58,000 bases of DNA from Adiantum capillus-veneris (lineage: Eukaryota > Streptophyta > Polypodiopsida > Polypodiales > Pteridaceae). The DNA lies in assembly GCA_014529385.2 (NCBI GenBank), contig CM043945.1, forward strand, positions 144,205,741 to 144,263,740, written 5' to 3'. The notes under the pieces are model-generated. The model was not told the DNA's origin, made no database searches, and saw only the letters and a program-made list of their open reading frames with translations. Positions 1 to 11,900 of this stretch are shown in pieces. Position numbers and translations under genes: made by a program. How positions within the stretch are numbered: the stretch's first letter is position 1; every line of letters begins with the position of its first letter.

Positions 1-3000
1 CCTCATTTGTTTGTCGGAGAGCTTGGTCTGCGTCATGAAGTACTTAAGACTTTGGTGATCCGTTCGCAGAATGAAAGGAGTCCCCAATAAATAGTGCTTC
101 CATGAGTCTAAGGCATGTAGAACTGCAAGGAGTTCTTTTTCGTATATGCCTAGAGCTTGCTCAACAGGGTCGAGCCTTCGACTCTCATAGCCTATGGCGT
201 GCCCTTCTTGGAGCAAAACAGCCCCAAGGCAATCACCACAAGCATCACATTGGACCTCAAATGGTTTTGAGAGATCCGGTAGTGTAAGCACAGGTTGAGA
301 GATAAGCTTTTCTTTAAGCTTTTCGAAAGCATTGTTCTCCTTAGCAGACCACGTATACCTAACATTTTTCTTTGTTAGGTCATGTAATGGTCCCGCAATT
401 TGTGAGAACTTTTCTATGAAGCGTCTATAGTATGCACACATACCTATAAAGCTTCTTAGTTCATGAAGATTCCTTGGTTTAGGCCATCCTTTTATTACCT
501 CTAACTTGGATGGATCCATTTGGATTCCATCTTGAGAGATAATGTGACCTAAATATTGAATCTCTTGCAAGAAAAATTCACTTTTCTTTCGATTAACATA
601 AAGTTTATTCTCTCTTAAAACTTGAAATATTACCTGGAGGTGTTGCTTGTGTTCCTCCAATGAATTAGAGTAGATGATAATATCATCAAAGAACACTCCA
701 GTGAAGGTTCGATGAGGCCTGAACAGCTTCTCCATCAAGCGGTTAAATGTGGCTGGTGCATTAGTCAAGCCAAAAGGCATGACAATGTATTCGTAAAGAC
801 CAAATGTAGTACGAAATGCGGTCTTTACAATGTCTTGATCAACTATCCTTATTTGATGATAGCCACTTTTTAGGTCAATCCTACTGAAGTAGGTCGATCC
901 TTGTAGCTTATCAAATAGGTCTTCTACCCGTGGAACGGGAAACCTATTCTTGATAGTGATCCTATTTAGTGCTCTATAGTCGACACACATACGATATGTG
1001 CCGTCTTTCTTTTGCACTAATAGCACAGGTGAGCAAAATGGAGATGAGCTAGGCCTAACCATGCCCTTCTCAATTAACTCATGCACTTGCCGCATAATCT
1101 CCTCTTGTTGAGCTTGAGAAACTCTATAAGGAGGTTTGTTAGGCGGTGAACTTCCTGGAAGAAGTTCAATTGCATGGTCGTCATTACCTCGTTTAGGAGG
1201 TAGCTCACAAGGGATGTCGTCAATAAAGACATCTTGAAACCCCTTGAGAAAATTGGATAACTCTAATTCCTTTTGGTTGCTTTTATTTTCTTTTGCTAAA
1301 GCATTAGGTTCATTTTGAGAATCTTTAACAAAAATCATGTACACGGAAATAGAGCTCTTTATTGACTTGTTGAAAGCTGGTGTATGTACAATGGGGATGG
1401 TGTTACCCATCTCCCTAGCATCTATATACATGTCCTTTTCCCTGAACTTAAAGGAGATTCTCCTTTCAGGAAATTTAACATGGGCAGCCAGACGGTCAAA
1501 CCATGGTGCCCCTAGGATTACATCCTCATGCTTGAGAGGAGAGATAAAGAAATCCTCTTTGTCCACATAGCCTTGGACATGAAGCCTCAATTTCCCGATT
1601 AAGGGAGTGACTGAAGCTTCTTGCCCCTTGAAGGCACTGTCTGCGGGTAGGATATCTCCCATCTCGTAGGATTGTATGCCTAGCTTGGTGGCTAACTCCA
1701 TAGATATGAAATTGTGAGTAGAACCAGGGTCAAAGAGAATAAAAGCATCATGTTCTCTTACCTTTCCCCAAGCATGGCATAGAGGAGATCCTTTGTGGTG
1801 AGTTTGGTGAATCTCCTCCTCTTGGATTTCAACCAAAGAAGCTCTAGGAGGATCTTGGCGGTTGTTCTTTTGGGGACAAGCGCGGTACGCATGCCCTTGT
1901 TCGCCGCACTTGAAACACCGGTTATCTTTACGATAACGCTCAAGCTCTTCAGGAGAGAGTTTATTCTTTCCTTTGTAAACTCCCTTCTCTTTAGCTTTGT
2001 TGGAATTGCCCTTAGGAGACTTTTGGACATTGTCCTTCCCCTTAGGCTCATTGGAACCCTTGTTTTCCGGGGGCTTATTATTTCTTTTACCCCCCGTTTG
2101 GAAATTGATTCGCGAGGCCACCATAGTATGGTGTATTACCGCCGATATGGTACGTGGCCTTTGGGAGTTGACATACTCCGCCATTTCTTCGGTTAAGCCC
2201 GCACAAAATTGTTGCTTTTGCTCTCCAAAATCCAACTTTTTGAAGACAGTGGCTTTGAGTTGTAGGTCCCAAAACTTGTCTACATATTTGTGGATGGATT
2301 CATTGGGAGAGAGCTTTAAGCTTCGCCATTCGGTGAGTACTTTGTCTTTGGCATCGGTGGCCAAAAACTGCTTCATAATGGAAGCTCTTAAAGCCTTCCA
2401 TGTTCGTGGAGCTTCACCGTTGGCTCGTAGGCTAGACCACCATTGTCTGGCGGACTTTTGAAAGTGCATAGCTACATGGCGTAGCTTAGAGGACTCCGTG
2501 AAGCCCTCATCTCCAAACGCCGCATCGAATTGCTGGATAAAGGCCAAAACTTTGTCTGTAGCACCGAAGGTGCCATCATAGGTAAGGAAAGAGATGCTCT
2601 TCCCTCCCTCTTTGAATTTCTTCAGCTTGGACGACCTCTTCCATGCGGCATAGGATTTCCTATGGCCTCTTCTTTTTGATGGTTCAAAAGTTGCACCATC
2701 ACTTTCTTCAGAAGATGAAGAATTTGAAGAAGGTGGAGAAGAGGGTGACCTCTTTCTCGCCTTTTTCTTGTCTTGATCTTTGTCGTCTTCACCATAGCTT
2801 TCATAAGAGGAAGAGGATGAAGAAGATGGAGAAGAGGGTGTCCTCTTTCTCGCCTTTTTCTTCTCTTGCTTTTTATCATCCCTCTTTGAATTATGGCGTG
2901 GAGAAGAGTGTGATGGTCTTCTCCGCTTTGGTGGTGATGGAGAGCGTTTAGCCCGCCGTCTTCGTGGAGCCATCTCCGCCGAGGTGGCGGGAGACTCGCT

Positions 3001-3363
3001 TCTTTCTCGTTCCTTCGGTGGAGGCTCTTGAGTTCTCCTTTGGGAAGGAGATGCATCATCAAGAAGTAAGTTCTTGAGCCCTTCATATGGATTCTCTTCT
3101 TCTTCCCGAATCGGAGAGAGACCTCTTTTGGTAGTCTCACAAGGAGGCTTCCTAGGTGTTCTCTCGTCATGGTGATGAGCTTGGAGAATCCCGTGAGCAC
3201 GGAGCTGCCGTTGCACTTCACTTTGGAGAGATGGATTGCCCATGGCTTGTTGAAGCCTAGAAACAAGATAATTAACAAGCATTGAAGCATCATTAGTAGC
3301 TTGCTCATGAGCAAAATCAAAGTTATCAACATTAATTTCACTCTCTTTACTATTGTCAGCCAT
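1..3363 (-). CDS. Ty3/gypsy Gag-Pol polyprotein, partial
   Basis: A 1121-codon frame starts at ATG 3363-3361 (MADNSKESEI) and is still open at base 1. Order of domains: a Gag with a Ser/Arg/Lys-rich low-complexity stretch (about residues 130-240) and a retrotransposon Gag fold (about 250-400); a CCHC zinc knuckle CFKCGEQGHAYRACP (about 482-496); an aspartic protease with LFDPGSTHNFIS (about 542); reverse transcriptase with YFSRIDLKSGYHQIRI (about 822) and the catalytic FFDDIIIYS (about 888); then RNase H starting near CDACGDCLGAVLL and reaching LRTDHQSL at the edge. Integrase would follow outside. Gag packages the RNA and Pol copies and integrates it. The absence of stops over 3.3 kb suggests this copy may be coding-competent. 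Confidence 0.92.
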   Translation of the reverse strand, partial: MADNSKESEINVDNFDFAHEQATNDASMLVNYLVSRLQQAMGNPSLQSEVQRQLRAHGILQAHHHDERTPRKPPCETTKRGLSPIREEEENPYEGLKNLLLDDASPSQRRTQEPPPKERERSESPATSAEMAPRRRRAKRSPSPPKRRRPSHSSPRHNSKRDDKKQEKKKARKRTPSSPSSSSSSSYESYGEDDKDQDKKKARKRSPSSPPSSNSSSSEESDGATFEPSKRRGHRKSYAAWKRSSKLKKFKEGGKSISFLTYDGTFGATDKVLAFIQQFDAAFGDEGFTESSKLRHVAMHFQKSARQWWSSLRANGEAPRTWKALRASIMKQFLATDAKDKVLTEWRSLKLSPNESIHKYVDKFWDLQLKATVFKKLDFGEQKQQFCAGLTEEMAEYVNSQRPRTISAVIHHTMVASRINFQTGGKRNNKPPENKGSNEPKGKDNVQKSPKGNSNKAKEKGVYKGKNKLSPEELERYRKDNRCFKCGEQGHAYRACPQKNNRQDPPRASLVEIQEEEIHQTHHKGSPLCHAWGKVREHDAFILFDPGSTHNFISMELATKLGIQSYEMGDILPADSAFKGQEASVTPLIGKLRLHVQGYVDKEDFFISPLKHEDVILGAPWFDRLAAHVKFPERRISFKFREKDMYIDAREMGNTIPIVHTPAFNKSIKSSISVYMIFVKDSQNEPNALAKENKSNQKELELSNFLKGFQDVFIDDIPCELPPKRGNDDHAIELLPGSSPPNKPPYRVSQAQQEEIMRQVHELIEKGMVRPSSSPFCSPVLLVQKKDGTYRMCVDYRALNRITIKNRFPVPRVEDLFDKLQGSTYFSRIDLKSGYHQIRIVDQDIVKTAFRTTFGLYEYIVMPFGLTNAPATFNRLMEKLFRPHRTFTGVFFDDIIIYSNSLEEHKQHLQVIFQVLRENKLYVNRKKSEFFLQEIQYLGHIISQDGIQMDPSKLEVIKGWPKPRNLHELRSFIGMCAYYRRFIEKFSQIAGPLHDLTKKNVRYTWSAKENNAFEKLKEKLISQPVLTLPDLSKPFEVQCDACGDCLGAVLLQEGHAIGYESRRLDPVEQALGIYEKELLAVLHALDSWKHYLLGTPFILRTDHQSLKYFMTQTKLSDKQMR

Positions 3364-3765
3364 TCTAACAACTTTTAGGTGTAAACTTTTTAGGTGTACT
3401 TTGGCACTTCAAGCCCTAGTTGCTACTCCTCTTTACCCCTTTAGAAAAAGCACTCAAGCTACTGTACCCGCGGCTCGAATACCATTAATTGCAAGGAATA
3501 GAAGAGAGGGTCTTTCGACACCAAAACAGCACCGGCTCCTGTCAAGCTTCTAATAGCTCAATAGTGGTTAAGCCGTAGGCAAGCCCCGTAGGACTCCACT
3601 ATTAAGACCATAGCTCTCGACGGTGATGCCCCGTTAACTGCACAAAGGCAGGCGCACTGCAAGGCTGAAAAATCCCTATTCTACTTACTCACAGGCAATT
3701 AATAATACCAACCATTTGTAGCTAGCTTGAGGACCTCCCTTCTTGAGCAAGAAAAGAGAAACCTT
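3364..3765 (-). other. Leader of gypsy element A
   Basis: About 400 bp between the primer-binding site and the gag ATG. I see no reading frame or other element here. It should hold the 5' untranslated region and packaging signal of the retroelement RNA. Confidence 0.6.
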
Positions 3766-3779
3766 GAGCTCTGATACCA
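3766..3779 (-). other. Primer-binding site (tRNA-iMet type), gypsy A
   Basis: The minus strand reads TGGTATCAGAGCTC one base inside the LTR end. This complements the 3' end of plant initiator tRNA-Met, the usual primer of plant LTR elements. It fixes the element's orientation and the inner LTR boundary. Confidence 0.85.
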
Positions 3780-3780
3780 A

Positions 3781-5367
3781 TGTAACATTTAATGGCCTAA
3801 AATCTTTTGTGTAGCGGAATTAGCATGAACATAGTGGGCATTTCATTAGAGTTGATTCCTAATGAGAATTACAAGAGTGCTTGGGTGGAGAGAGCAACAA
3901 AAAGCATAACACCTAGTTAGATAGCATCGACAATACTTTCAAAAGAGAGAGCAATTAAGCTATTGACAACAGTTGAGGACCGGATTTGCATGGAGCCGGT
4001 CCCCCCTCCAAAAGGCTTTGTATTATGGTTTCTCCCATCAAGAGAGACATTGTACAATACAATTCTTTGTGTTCCTTCAAGACTAGCTAGTGCAATGAAG
4101 ATGGAAGCTTCATACACCAAGCAAAACACTTAATCAAACACAACTTGAATTATCCCCGTTCTCAGACCCAAGACCTCACACACCTTCGAAGATGGTGAGA
4201 GCTAGCAGGGTATGAGAGTAGATTGAGAGGAAAAAGAAGTATCTTACGAGAAAGAAGTACATCTCCTCACATAATCACTCATATTAGCATAGCTTAGCTT
4301 AGTAATTAGCTTGGTAGAGAAGATGAGCATGCATTGAAGCTTGGCTCTTGGTTGGATTTGCATCCACATGCCAAGAGAGTGTTGATGTAGGCTTCTATCT
4401 CACAAGCTTGGAGTAGGTGATGAGCTCTCCATTAAAGCTTGGGAGGAGATAGAGTATTTTCCCTTCACACATGGTCAAGTGTGAGAGTGTGTGTGTCAAT
4501 GCCAAGCAAAAATCAGCCCCCTCTCTCTCTTGGGCGAGCCCTAGCTGCTAAGTTAGGCTGGCTTTTGCCTCATTGGACCTCCCCAGGTCAAGCCAATAGG
4601 GATTAAGCAGCATAAGTGATAGCCTTCTGACATGTGTCCCCCTTTCCCCTTTTGTGAGAGCTTTAGATAATTAAATAATTAAACTAAACTCTCATTGGAC
4701 CCCTTTGCCTCCTGGCCAATAGGAATCAGGCAAGCCATGGGGCTCCTGAATGCTCATTGGACCCTTGGGAGACTGCCCAATAGTCTTCTAGGACACTTAA
4801 TTCTTATTGGTTTCTTTTATTAAATGTTTTTAAATTAATTAAACTAGATTTACTCTAGCTTAATTCTCATTGGTCCACTTCAAGGGTCTTCCAATAGGAA
4901 TTGGGCACACCTTGTGGGCATCTGGCCTAGGGAGCTGACATGTGTCCCTCATTCCCTTTGTGTAAAGGGAGCCTGTGTGTGTGTGTGTAGCTTTCTCTCT
5001 CATCCCCTAGCTTTGGGGCTCGCCCCCTCCCATGTAGGGATATGCAAAGACTTTTTGAGCTCACACTAAGCATCCAATTTTCCTAGGGTTAACCTTTGGA
5101 CACAACCTTTGAATTTTGGAACCTTAGCATTTTGGAAGTCTTAATGGGCTGAACCTTAGGGTCTTTTTGGCCCATTGTTTCACATGGCTCTTTTGCAGAT
5201 GGCCCCCCCTTTGGATCCCTATTTTCCCTCCTTTGGATCCCTACTGTGGCCGGTCTGCTAACTTAACCAATATTCTAGCTTTTTCTCCCTTGGCACTTCC
5301 CCACATTAAATGATCAGTTTAATATGAGAAAATCATTTAGGAGAATTAGATATTGATTATTATGACA
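3781..5367 (-). repeat. 5' LTR of gypsy element A
   Basis: 1587-bp LTR. On the plus strand it begins TGTAACATTT and ends TATTATGACA, so in element orientation it runs TGTCATAATA to TGTTACA, with TG...CA ends. It abuts the primer-binding site. Diverged copies of its outer 1.2 kb occur at 7364-8632 (same orientation) and 55979-57238 (opposite). It contains several ATTGG...CCAAT dyads (4572-4597, 4694-4720, 4756-4781, 4869-4895) and a short GT run near 4975-4986. The 360 bp next to the primer-binding site (3781-4140) are missing from the other two copies. Confidence 0.88.
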
Positions 5368-5505
5368 TCGCAGCACGAATGGAACTGTCTCTAGCTTTTC
5401 TTCATCACTCCATATTTGCAATGAGAGCATAAATAAATCGAAATCTGCCAGCCACTCATCCGCATCTTCTTCACCACTGAAAATTGTGCCAAAACTTTGC
5501 CACAT
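5368..5505 (-). pseudogene. Gag fragment of gypsy element B, broken by element A
   Basis: The minus strand encodes about 46 Gag-like residues (MWQSFGTIFSGEEDADEW, then a segment with LQIWSDEEK). The pattern FSG-E--D---WL-DF-L----L--WSDEEK is common near the start of retroelement Gag domains. The frame is interrupted exactly at the LTR of element A (5367), which fits insertion of A into B. The rest of this Gag should lie beyond the left window edge. The family is not certain. Confidence 0.5.
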
Positions 5506-7363
5506 TTTTGCTTATAAACACATCACCAGGGAGCAATCAGTGTGCTCCTCCGTGGGGGCACCAAAAGATGGAGAGGGGGAATGGAAAACACACCCGACAC
5601 ACACGCAATGGCCCCTATATAGCTCAGGGTATTCACAACACCCCTGTACTCTCAAAAACACCTTCAAAAAAGACGATTCACACTAGCAGGGCCTCGCCTG
5701 CGCTTTGCCCAACGCACAAACACTCTGCAAAATCCTCGGACAGCGATCACACCGATTTGGTCCGCTTTCAGCCCTTCCACAAATCCACACCTCTCTCTCT
5801 TTCTCTCTCACACACGCAGGGGGCCCGGGGGACGCACACGCTCACACACACCGGCACCACACACCTTGGAGACGAGCAAAGAAGAAAGGAGGGAAGGGGG
5901 GAAAGACCACACCAAAAAAATCGGCAATGACAGCTTCTTTACACATCATGTACAAAACTCATGTGGCATGCTCTAGGTTGCGCCATGGCCATCACCAATC
6001 CATACAGAGGGGCACACACCTCCCTCGCCACTCGACTCTGTCGACACATGCCTTGACGGGAACATCCACTTCTATCTTCGCCCGCGTAACAACTCTTCCT
6101 CATGGAAGCCCTCGTTGGCTCCTTTTTCTGCAAGGCGTTTGCTCTTCTGAGCTCTTTCACGATGATTCGTCCTTCAAGCCGGCTTCGATTGCCGAGCGTA
6201 TGGAAAAAAACCCTCCTCCTCCAAGCCCTCACGCTTTCGTCGCTTCACGGACCACCCATGCCGGTCCCGACCATCGAGCGCATGAAGCTCCTCCTTCTTC
6301 CCAAGCCTAAGGAGCGCACGAGCAAAACCCTCCTCCTAGCTTTTGAAAAACGGTTGCCCCCTTGCCTCACCTCTTTCTCTTCTTTTTCTTCAGGCCAAGA
6401 AAATTTTTCTTTTTTTGGCAATGGCGCCTCTTGCAAGCTTTCTTTTGTTTCTTTTTTTTCCTCAAAGTTATCCTCTTAGCCTTGAGGGTCTTTTGCATTT
6501 TTAACTTACAATCAAAGACCTTAATTACAGAGCCTCCATTTCGCATGCTATCGGTGCTCAAAAACCACACACGTTCATCAGGTTTCAGCTTTGCCCTGCC
6601 AAACCGAATTTTATCTCATCGAAGCCATATCCTAAGAACCCCACCACCTTTCAACCGCCTCATATCCTTGAACAGTGGCCCCTAATGCTGAAAAAAACCC
6701 AATCCACCTTTTTTCCTCGGTCATCCGTGAGCTTGGCTAGGACGTATCCCGACATCCATAACTCTGATCAGCAAGTCGTAAACTCCGGTTGACTTTCCAT
6801 ATCGCATGCAACTTTATAGAACTCTAGCGAGCTCAAAAGAACTTCTGTCGGCACGCTTACCAACGTGGCCCGGTCAGCACGTACCTGACCCTCGGCAAAT
6901 ATTCATCAGGCCATAACTTGCCCGTTTGAGCTTCGAATGGCAAACCGAAAAGACCGGCATGCTCCACAACTTGAGCTTTACATGTGTATCTAGTTATCCC
7001 AGTTTTTGCCACCTGTCTGTACTTGTTTTCCCGTCGGGACCTGCGAAGCCTTCTAGCTTTGGACTGGCATATCTTTCACACCAAAGCCGTGTTTGACGAG
7101 CCGTCTGGATGAGCTTCTAGAGGATCTTGAACACCACATTTCGGGACACATTTTCCGCATTTTTAACACCTTGATTTTCCATCATCATTATCCCACTTTT
7201 GAGGCCCCCATGGCCTAAAAAACCCCTTTAAGCACGCATTTCCGTTGCCACTGTGCTGTTGAGGTCTCCCACACTGGCTTTAGCCCTCTACCATGCACCT
7301 GTTAGCACCCTTTTCACCGCATAACACACTTTGTAGCGCGGACCAACTTTGGCTGCACCAACG
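5506..7363. other. Internal or leader DNA between gypsy B LTR and gag remnant
   Basis: About 1.9 kb with no convincing gene. On the minus strand it lies between the LTR at 7364-8632 and the gag fragment at 5505, so it is best read as leader or decayed internal sequence of element B. It has a CA/CT-rich part (5790-5900) and A/T homopolymer runs near 6395-6460. Directly inside the LTR the minus strand reads TTGGTGCAGCCAAAG, which could be a non-Met primer-binding site, but I cannot name the tRNA. Confidence 0.35.
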
Positions 7364-8632
7364 TGATAACACATAACATCAATTCCCTCATGGTCTCAGA
7401 CCCAAGACCTCACACACCTTCGAAGATGGTGAGAGCTAGCGGGGTAGATCTAGAGGAAGGAGTATTCTTACGAGAAAAAAGTATTTCCTCACTTAATTAC
7501 TCTTGTAGCTTAGCTTAGCTTAGTAATTAGATAATAGAAGAGAGAAGCATAGCATTGAAGCTTGGCTCTTGGTTGGATTTTCATTCCATATCCAAGAGTT
7601 GTTGGTGTAGGCCTCCATTCTCAAAACTTGGAGAAGAAGGTGAGCTTTCCATTAAAGCTTGGAGAAGGAGATGACTTTCTTGCTCTACACATGAGTTGTG
7701 TGAGTGTGTGTGGAATAATGCCTTCACAAATCAGCCCCCTCTCTCATCTTGGTCGACCCCTATTGCAATTTACTCATGTTGGCTTCCTATTGGCCCTTGA
7801 AAAGCTTAGCCAATAGGATTTGAGCAAGCTTTTTACTCTTACTGGCTTCCTATTGGCCTGTGAAAAGTTTAGCCAATAGCATTTGAGGCCCCCAGTCAAG
7901 AGCCTTGTGACAAGTGTCCATCCTTTTCCCCTTTCGTAAAAGCTCAGATAATTAATTTAATTATCTGAATTCCTATTGGAACTTTTAGTCTTTGGCCAAT
8001 AGGAATTAAGCAAATTTATAGGCTGCTTAATTCTCATTGGACCTTTTGACTGTCTAATAGTATTTTAAGGAGACTAATTCTTATTGGCTGTTTTTTTTGA
8101 AGCATTTATAAAATAAGAAATTTAGTGTATACTAGCTGAGCCCTCATTGGTCCACCTCTATGTCCATCCAATAGGATTCAAGCAAGAATTGGGGGTTTTC
8201 TTGCATGCATGAAAAGTGTAGTGTGTGTGTGTGTGTATGATTCATAATCTTCTGTCATCTTCCCAGCTCGCCCCCTCCTTTGTCTTTTTGTTGGTTGTCC
8301 TTTTATTGACTACTAGAGTTAGCACTTTTAGTCACTAAGACAAGTTCCCATGGCCTATGACCTTTAGAGTACAAAAGTTGGAACTTTGCCCTATGGAAGT
8401 CTTAATGGAGTTAAACCTAGAGGTATTTTAAACCCCATTGATGTAATTTGCTCTTTAGCATACCCTCCCCATGTGAATCCCCAACTCCCGCCTTTAAGAT
8501 CCCCTATTGAGACCGATTTGGAAGCCTTTCCAATATCCAACGTTTGCTCCCCCTTGGTATTTTCCTATATTAAATGATCAATTTAATATGAGAAAATCAT
8601 TTGTGGAAAGTAGATATTAGGTTGTTATGACA
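7364..8632 (-). repeat. Gypsy LTR, copy 2 (probably 5' LTR of element B)
   Basis: About 1.27 kb. It aligns by eye with 4141-5367 of the element A LTR: shared landmarks are CTCAGACCCAAGACCTCACA (7396 region), the CCAAT dyads, and the end TTAAATGATC...TTATGACA at 8632. Plus-strand ends TGATAACA and TATGACA give TG...CA. No matching 5-bp repeat flanks it (CAACG left, TAGGG right), so it is not a clean solo LTR. Its 5'-LTR position relative to the gag fragment at 5505 suggests it belongs to that older element. Confidence 0.65.
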
Positions 8633-8715
8633 TAGGGAAAATCAAAAAGCTCGCCGAGCTCATCGGGAAAATGAAAAATTCCGGCGGGATTTTAGTGGGT
8701 TTCCAGGTCGCCCTA

Positions 8716-8915
8716 TGAAGGTGCCGCGGGAAGCGTGTGCGAGTGCAAGTGCGAGAGCAGAAAGAGAGAGACCTGCTTTGGGTGGAGCACAAAACAACGT
8801 TATCCTGTTGCAACTCCTTAATCTATTGTATTAAAGAGTAACTGTATACCTGGTTAAGTTAGTAGATGGGTTAGTAGTAAGTGGGATTTCCGGCCAGCAG
8901 GCTTGAATCCCAACA
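8716..8915 (-). repeat. 3' LTR of copia 1
   Basis: 200 bp; plus strand begins TGAAGGTGCCGCG and ends AATCCCAACA. Preceded by CCCTA, matched after the other LTR. A purine-rich tract on the minus strand (CCTTCAAGTGGGAGTT, 8931-8916) sits directly inside and should be the polypurine primer. The short GA run here is only about 14 bases, against about 99 in the partner LTR. Confidence 0.9.
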
Positions 8916-8984
8916 AACTCCCACTTGAAGGCCAACGCAGCACAAGTGACCTGGCATGTACAACCATGAAGCAATCTAGTGGCT

Positions 8985-11900
8985 TCAACCTATACCCATC
9001 AACTCACTGCAATGTGTAAACCGCTCCAAAGCTAAGTCTTTCGTCAAAGCATTTGATGGGCTGTCGTCTGTGTGTACCTTGACCAAATCAATGAGCTTTT
9101 TGGCCAAGAAATCTCTCACGAGATGATACCTGACTTCAATGTGTTTCGATTTGGGGTGAAACACGAGATTCCTTGCCAATGCAAGAGCACTCTGACTATC
9201 ACAATATATCACTGGAGTCTCATCAATGCCAATATTTTTGACCAAGCAAGATAACCATACATCCTCTTTACTTGCATCCGACAATGCAACGTACTCTGCT
9301 TCTGTAGTGGAAGACCACGTACAATCTTGAAGACACGACCTCCACGATATTGCTGCTCCAACAAATATGAAGACATAGCCAGATATCGATCTCCTATTGT
9401 TGACACAACCCGCATAGTCTGCATCCGCATAACCCACAATGGATGCATCACTGTTCTCGAAGCGTAAACACCTGCCGACCGTACCTTTGATGTACCTAAG
9501 AATGTGGTTCACTGCTTCCCAATGCTTGCTGCCAGGATTTGCCATATATCCGCCCACCACTCCCACTACAAAAGCAATGTCTGGTCTTGTGGCCACCATA
9601 GCATACATGAGACTGCCCACTGCCAAAGAATATGGTACCTTATTCATTTCAGCTCACTCAGCATCAGATTTGGGTGCATCTTCCTTGCTGAATTTCAAGA
9701 ATTCCTGCATTGGGGTACTCAATGCTTTCCCTCCCTGCATGTTGAAACGCTTCCAAACTTTCTCAATGTATGTTTCCTGAGATAACTCAAGAATACGACA
9801 TTTGCGATCTCTTCTGATTCGCATGCCAAGAAAGTGTGTAGCATCCCCCAAATCTTTCATTGCAAAATTATTGCTAAGTGTTTTCTTCAAGTTGGCAATT
9901 TCCGCAATGAATTTCCTAGCTATAAGCATGTCATCAACGTACAAAACTAGAATGATCATCGAGCCATCATCTAGCTTTCTTGTGTACAAGCAGTGATCCT
10001 CTTCGCTCCTTTTATATCATTGAGACCTCATACATGCATCAAATTTATGATACCATTGCCTCGAACCCTGCTTTAAGCTATAAAGTGCCTTTTTGAGTTT
10101 ACATACTAGCTCCTCACGAGATGCATTCTCGTGAACAAACCCTTCAGGCTGCTCCATGTAAACATCCTCATCGATATCCCCGTGGAGGAATGATGTCTTC
10201 ACATCCATTTGGACAAGTTCCATGTCCTCAATCGCTACAAGACCAAGTACGGTTCTAAGCGTTGTCATCTTGACCACAAGCGAGAAGATTTCATCAAAAA
10301 ATTGACTCCCTTTGCTGTTTGAACCCTTTGGCTACAAGTCTAGCCTTGTACTCTGGATTTGGATCACCTGAGGTAAATTTTTTCTTGTAAACTCATTTGC
10401 AAGGTAAAGCTTTCGCATCATTTGGAAGTTCTACCAAGTCCCAAGTGTCATTAGCCAGAATCGAGTTATACTCAGATTCCATAACCTGCTCCCACTTCAC
10501 CACATCATCCGTCATCATGGCTTCTTGGTAGCAGCTTGGCTCACCGCAATCGATCAACATGATGTAATCCAGACTTGGCTCGAAACGCGCAGGTGGACGA
10601 GAGACTCTAGTAGACCGTCTCACTCCTTGACCATTTCTATCCGCTCCCTCTGGAGCATTGCTAGTGGAAGGTACATCACTAGCCCACTGAGTTAATTTCA
10701 TTGTCTCTAAGGCAACATCCTCAAAAGTGACTCTCGGATTTCTATTTCCTTGATAGGTTTTTTATGCATCTTCGACTCATTGAAGATCACATATGAACTA
10801 CGGATGACTCAACGAGATTCCGGGTGCCAAAGATGATATTCCATCTCTCCATATCACTATATCCAATGAAAATACATTTGTGTGACTTTGGCTCTAACTT
10901 TTGGCGAACTTGTTTAGGCACGTGAGCATAAGCTTCACAACCAAAAACACATAGATGGTCATAATGGGGCTTACGTTTAGACCATAACTCTTCTGGAATC
11001 TCATAATTCAATGGCATACTAGGCGAACGATTTATAATGTGGACTGCGGTGCCCAACAGCCTTGTGGAGATTTTCCCTAGAAAGCATGGTTGTGACTCTT
11101 TCCTGAATCGTACAATTCATGCGCTCAGCAACTGCATTCTGAGATGGTGTGTATGGTGCAGTAAACTGCCTTCTAATCCCCCTTTTAGAAAAGAAAAGTC
11201 AAACTCCTTGGAGACATACTCTCTACCGTTGTCAGTCCGCAACCTCTTGAGTTTCTTGCCAGACTGATTCTTAATGAGTGCTAAAAAATTTTGGAGCACA
11301 GGAAGAACTTGATCCTTATGTTTCAAAGGATATGCCCACACCTTTTGAGTAGAATCATCAATGAATGTCACAAAATATCTGGTCGCCCCTAGAGATTTGG
11401 TTGACATAGGACCACAAACATCACTATGCACTAAATGTAGAGGTTCAACTCGCTTTTGACCCAATGGTAAGTGCACAGACCTAGTCTGTTTGCCATAGAT
11501 GCAGTTCTCACAAACAGGAAAGTCAACATAAGACAAGACAGGTAAGTAGCCAAAACGAGTCAAAGTTCTCATTCCTTTTTGGCTAATATGACCTAGCCAA
11601 CAATGCCACAACTTAGTAGACGACAGCTCGGCTATAGATATGTAATCATGACCAACATCTGACACATGCATGGAATACAAGGTACCATGCTTCTGACCTC
11701 TGAGTACAACAAGATTACCTTTGCGTACTATCCACAAACCATTGCCAAATGTGGTGTTGTAGCCCAAATCATCAAGTTGACCAACAGAAATCAAGCTTTT
11801 AGTAAACTTGGGCACATGTCTGTCATTACATAAAATAAAGTGCGTGCCATTCCTTAGATGAAATTTGACGTTTTCGACACCCTCAATGTCTAGTTCATAA

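Larger units (their letters stand above)
1..5367 (-). mobile_element. Ty3/gypsy LTR retrotransposon A, 5' part
   Basis: Minus-strand element running off the left edge. In transcription order it has a 5' LTR (5367-3781), a primer-binding site (3779-3766), a leader of about 400 bp and a gag-pol frame from 3363 with no stop down to base 1. The 3' LTR and any integrase lie outside. The five bases outside the LTR (TCGCA, 5368-5372) should be the target duplication, but the partner is not visible. The element interrupts an older gag fragment (5505-5368), so it probably sits inside gypsy element B. The open frame suggests a recent insertion. Confidence 0.9.

Noticed and set aside
1758-3371. Alternative frames over gag (for example 249 codons at 2622-3371)
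   Set aside because: They are shadows of the continuous Gag-Pol frame starting at 3363, which carries the zinc knuckle and protease motifs.
5484-6700. Plus- and minus-strand frames of 60-200 codons as genes
   Set aside because: Overlapping frames in low-complexity CA/CT- and A/T-run sequence with no domain and no conserved motif.
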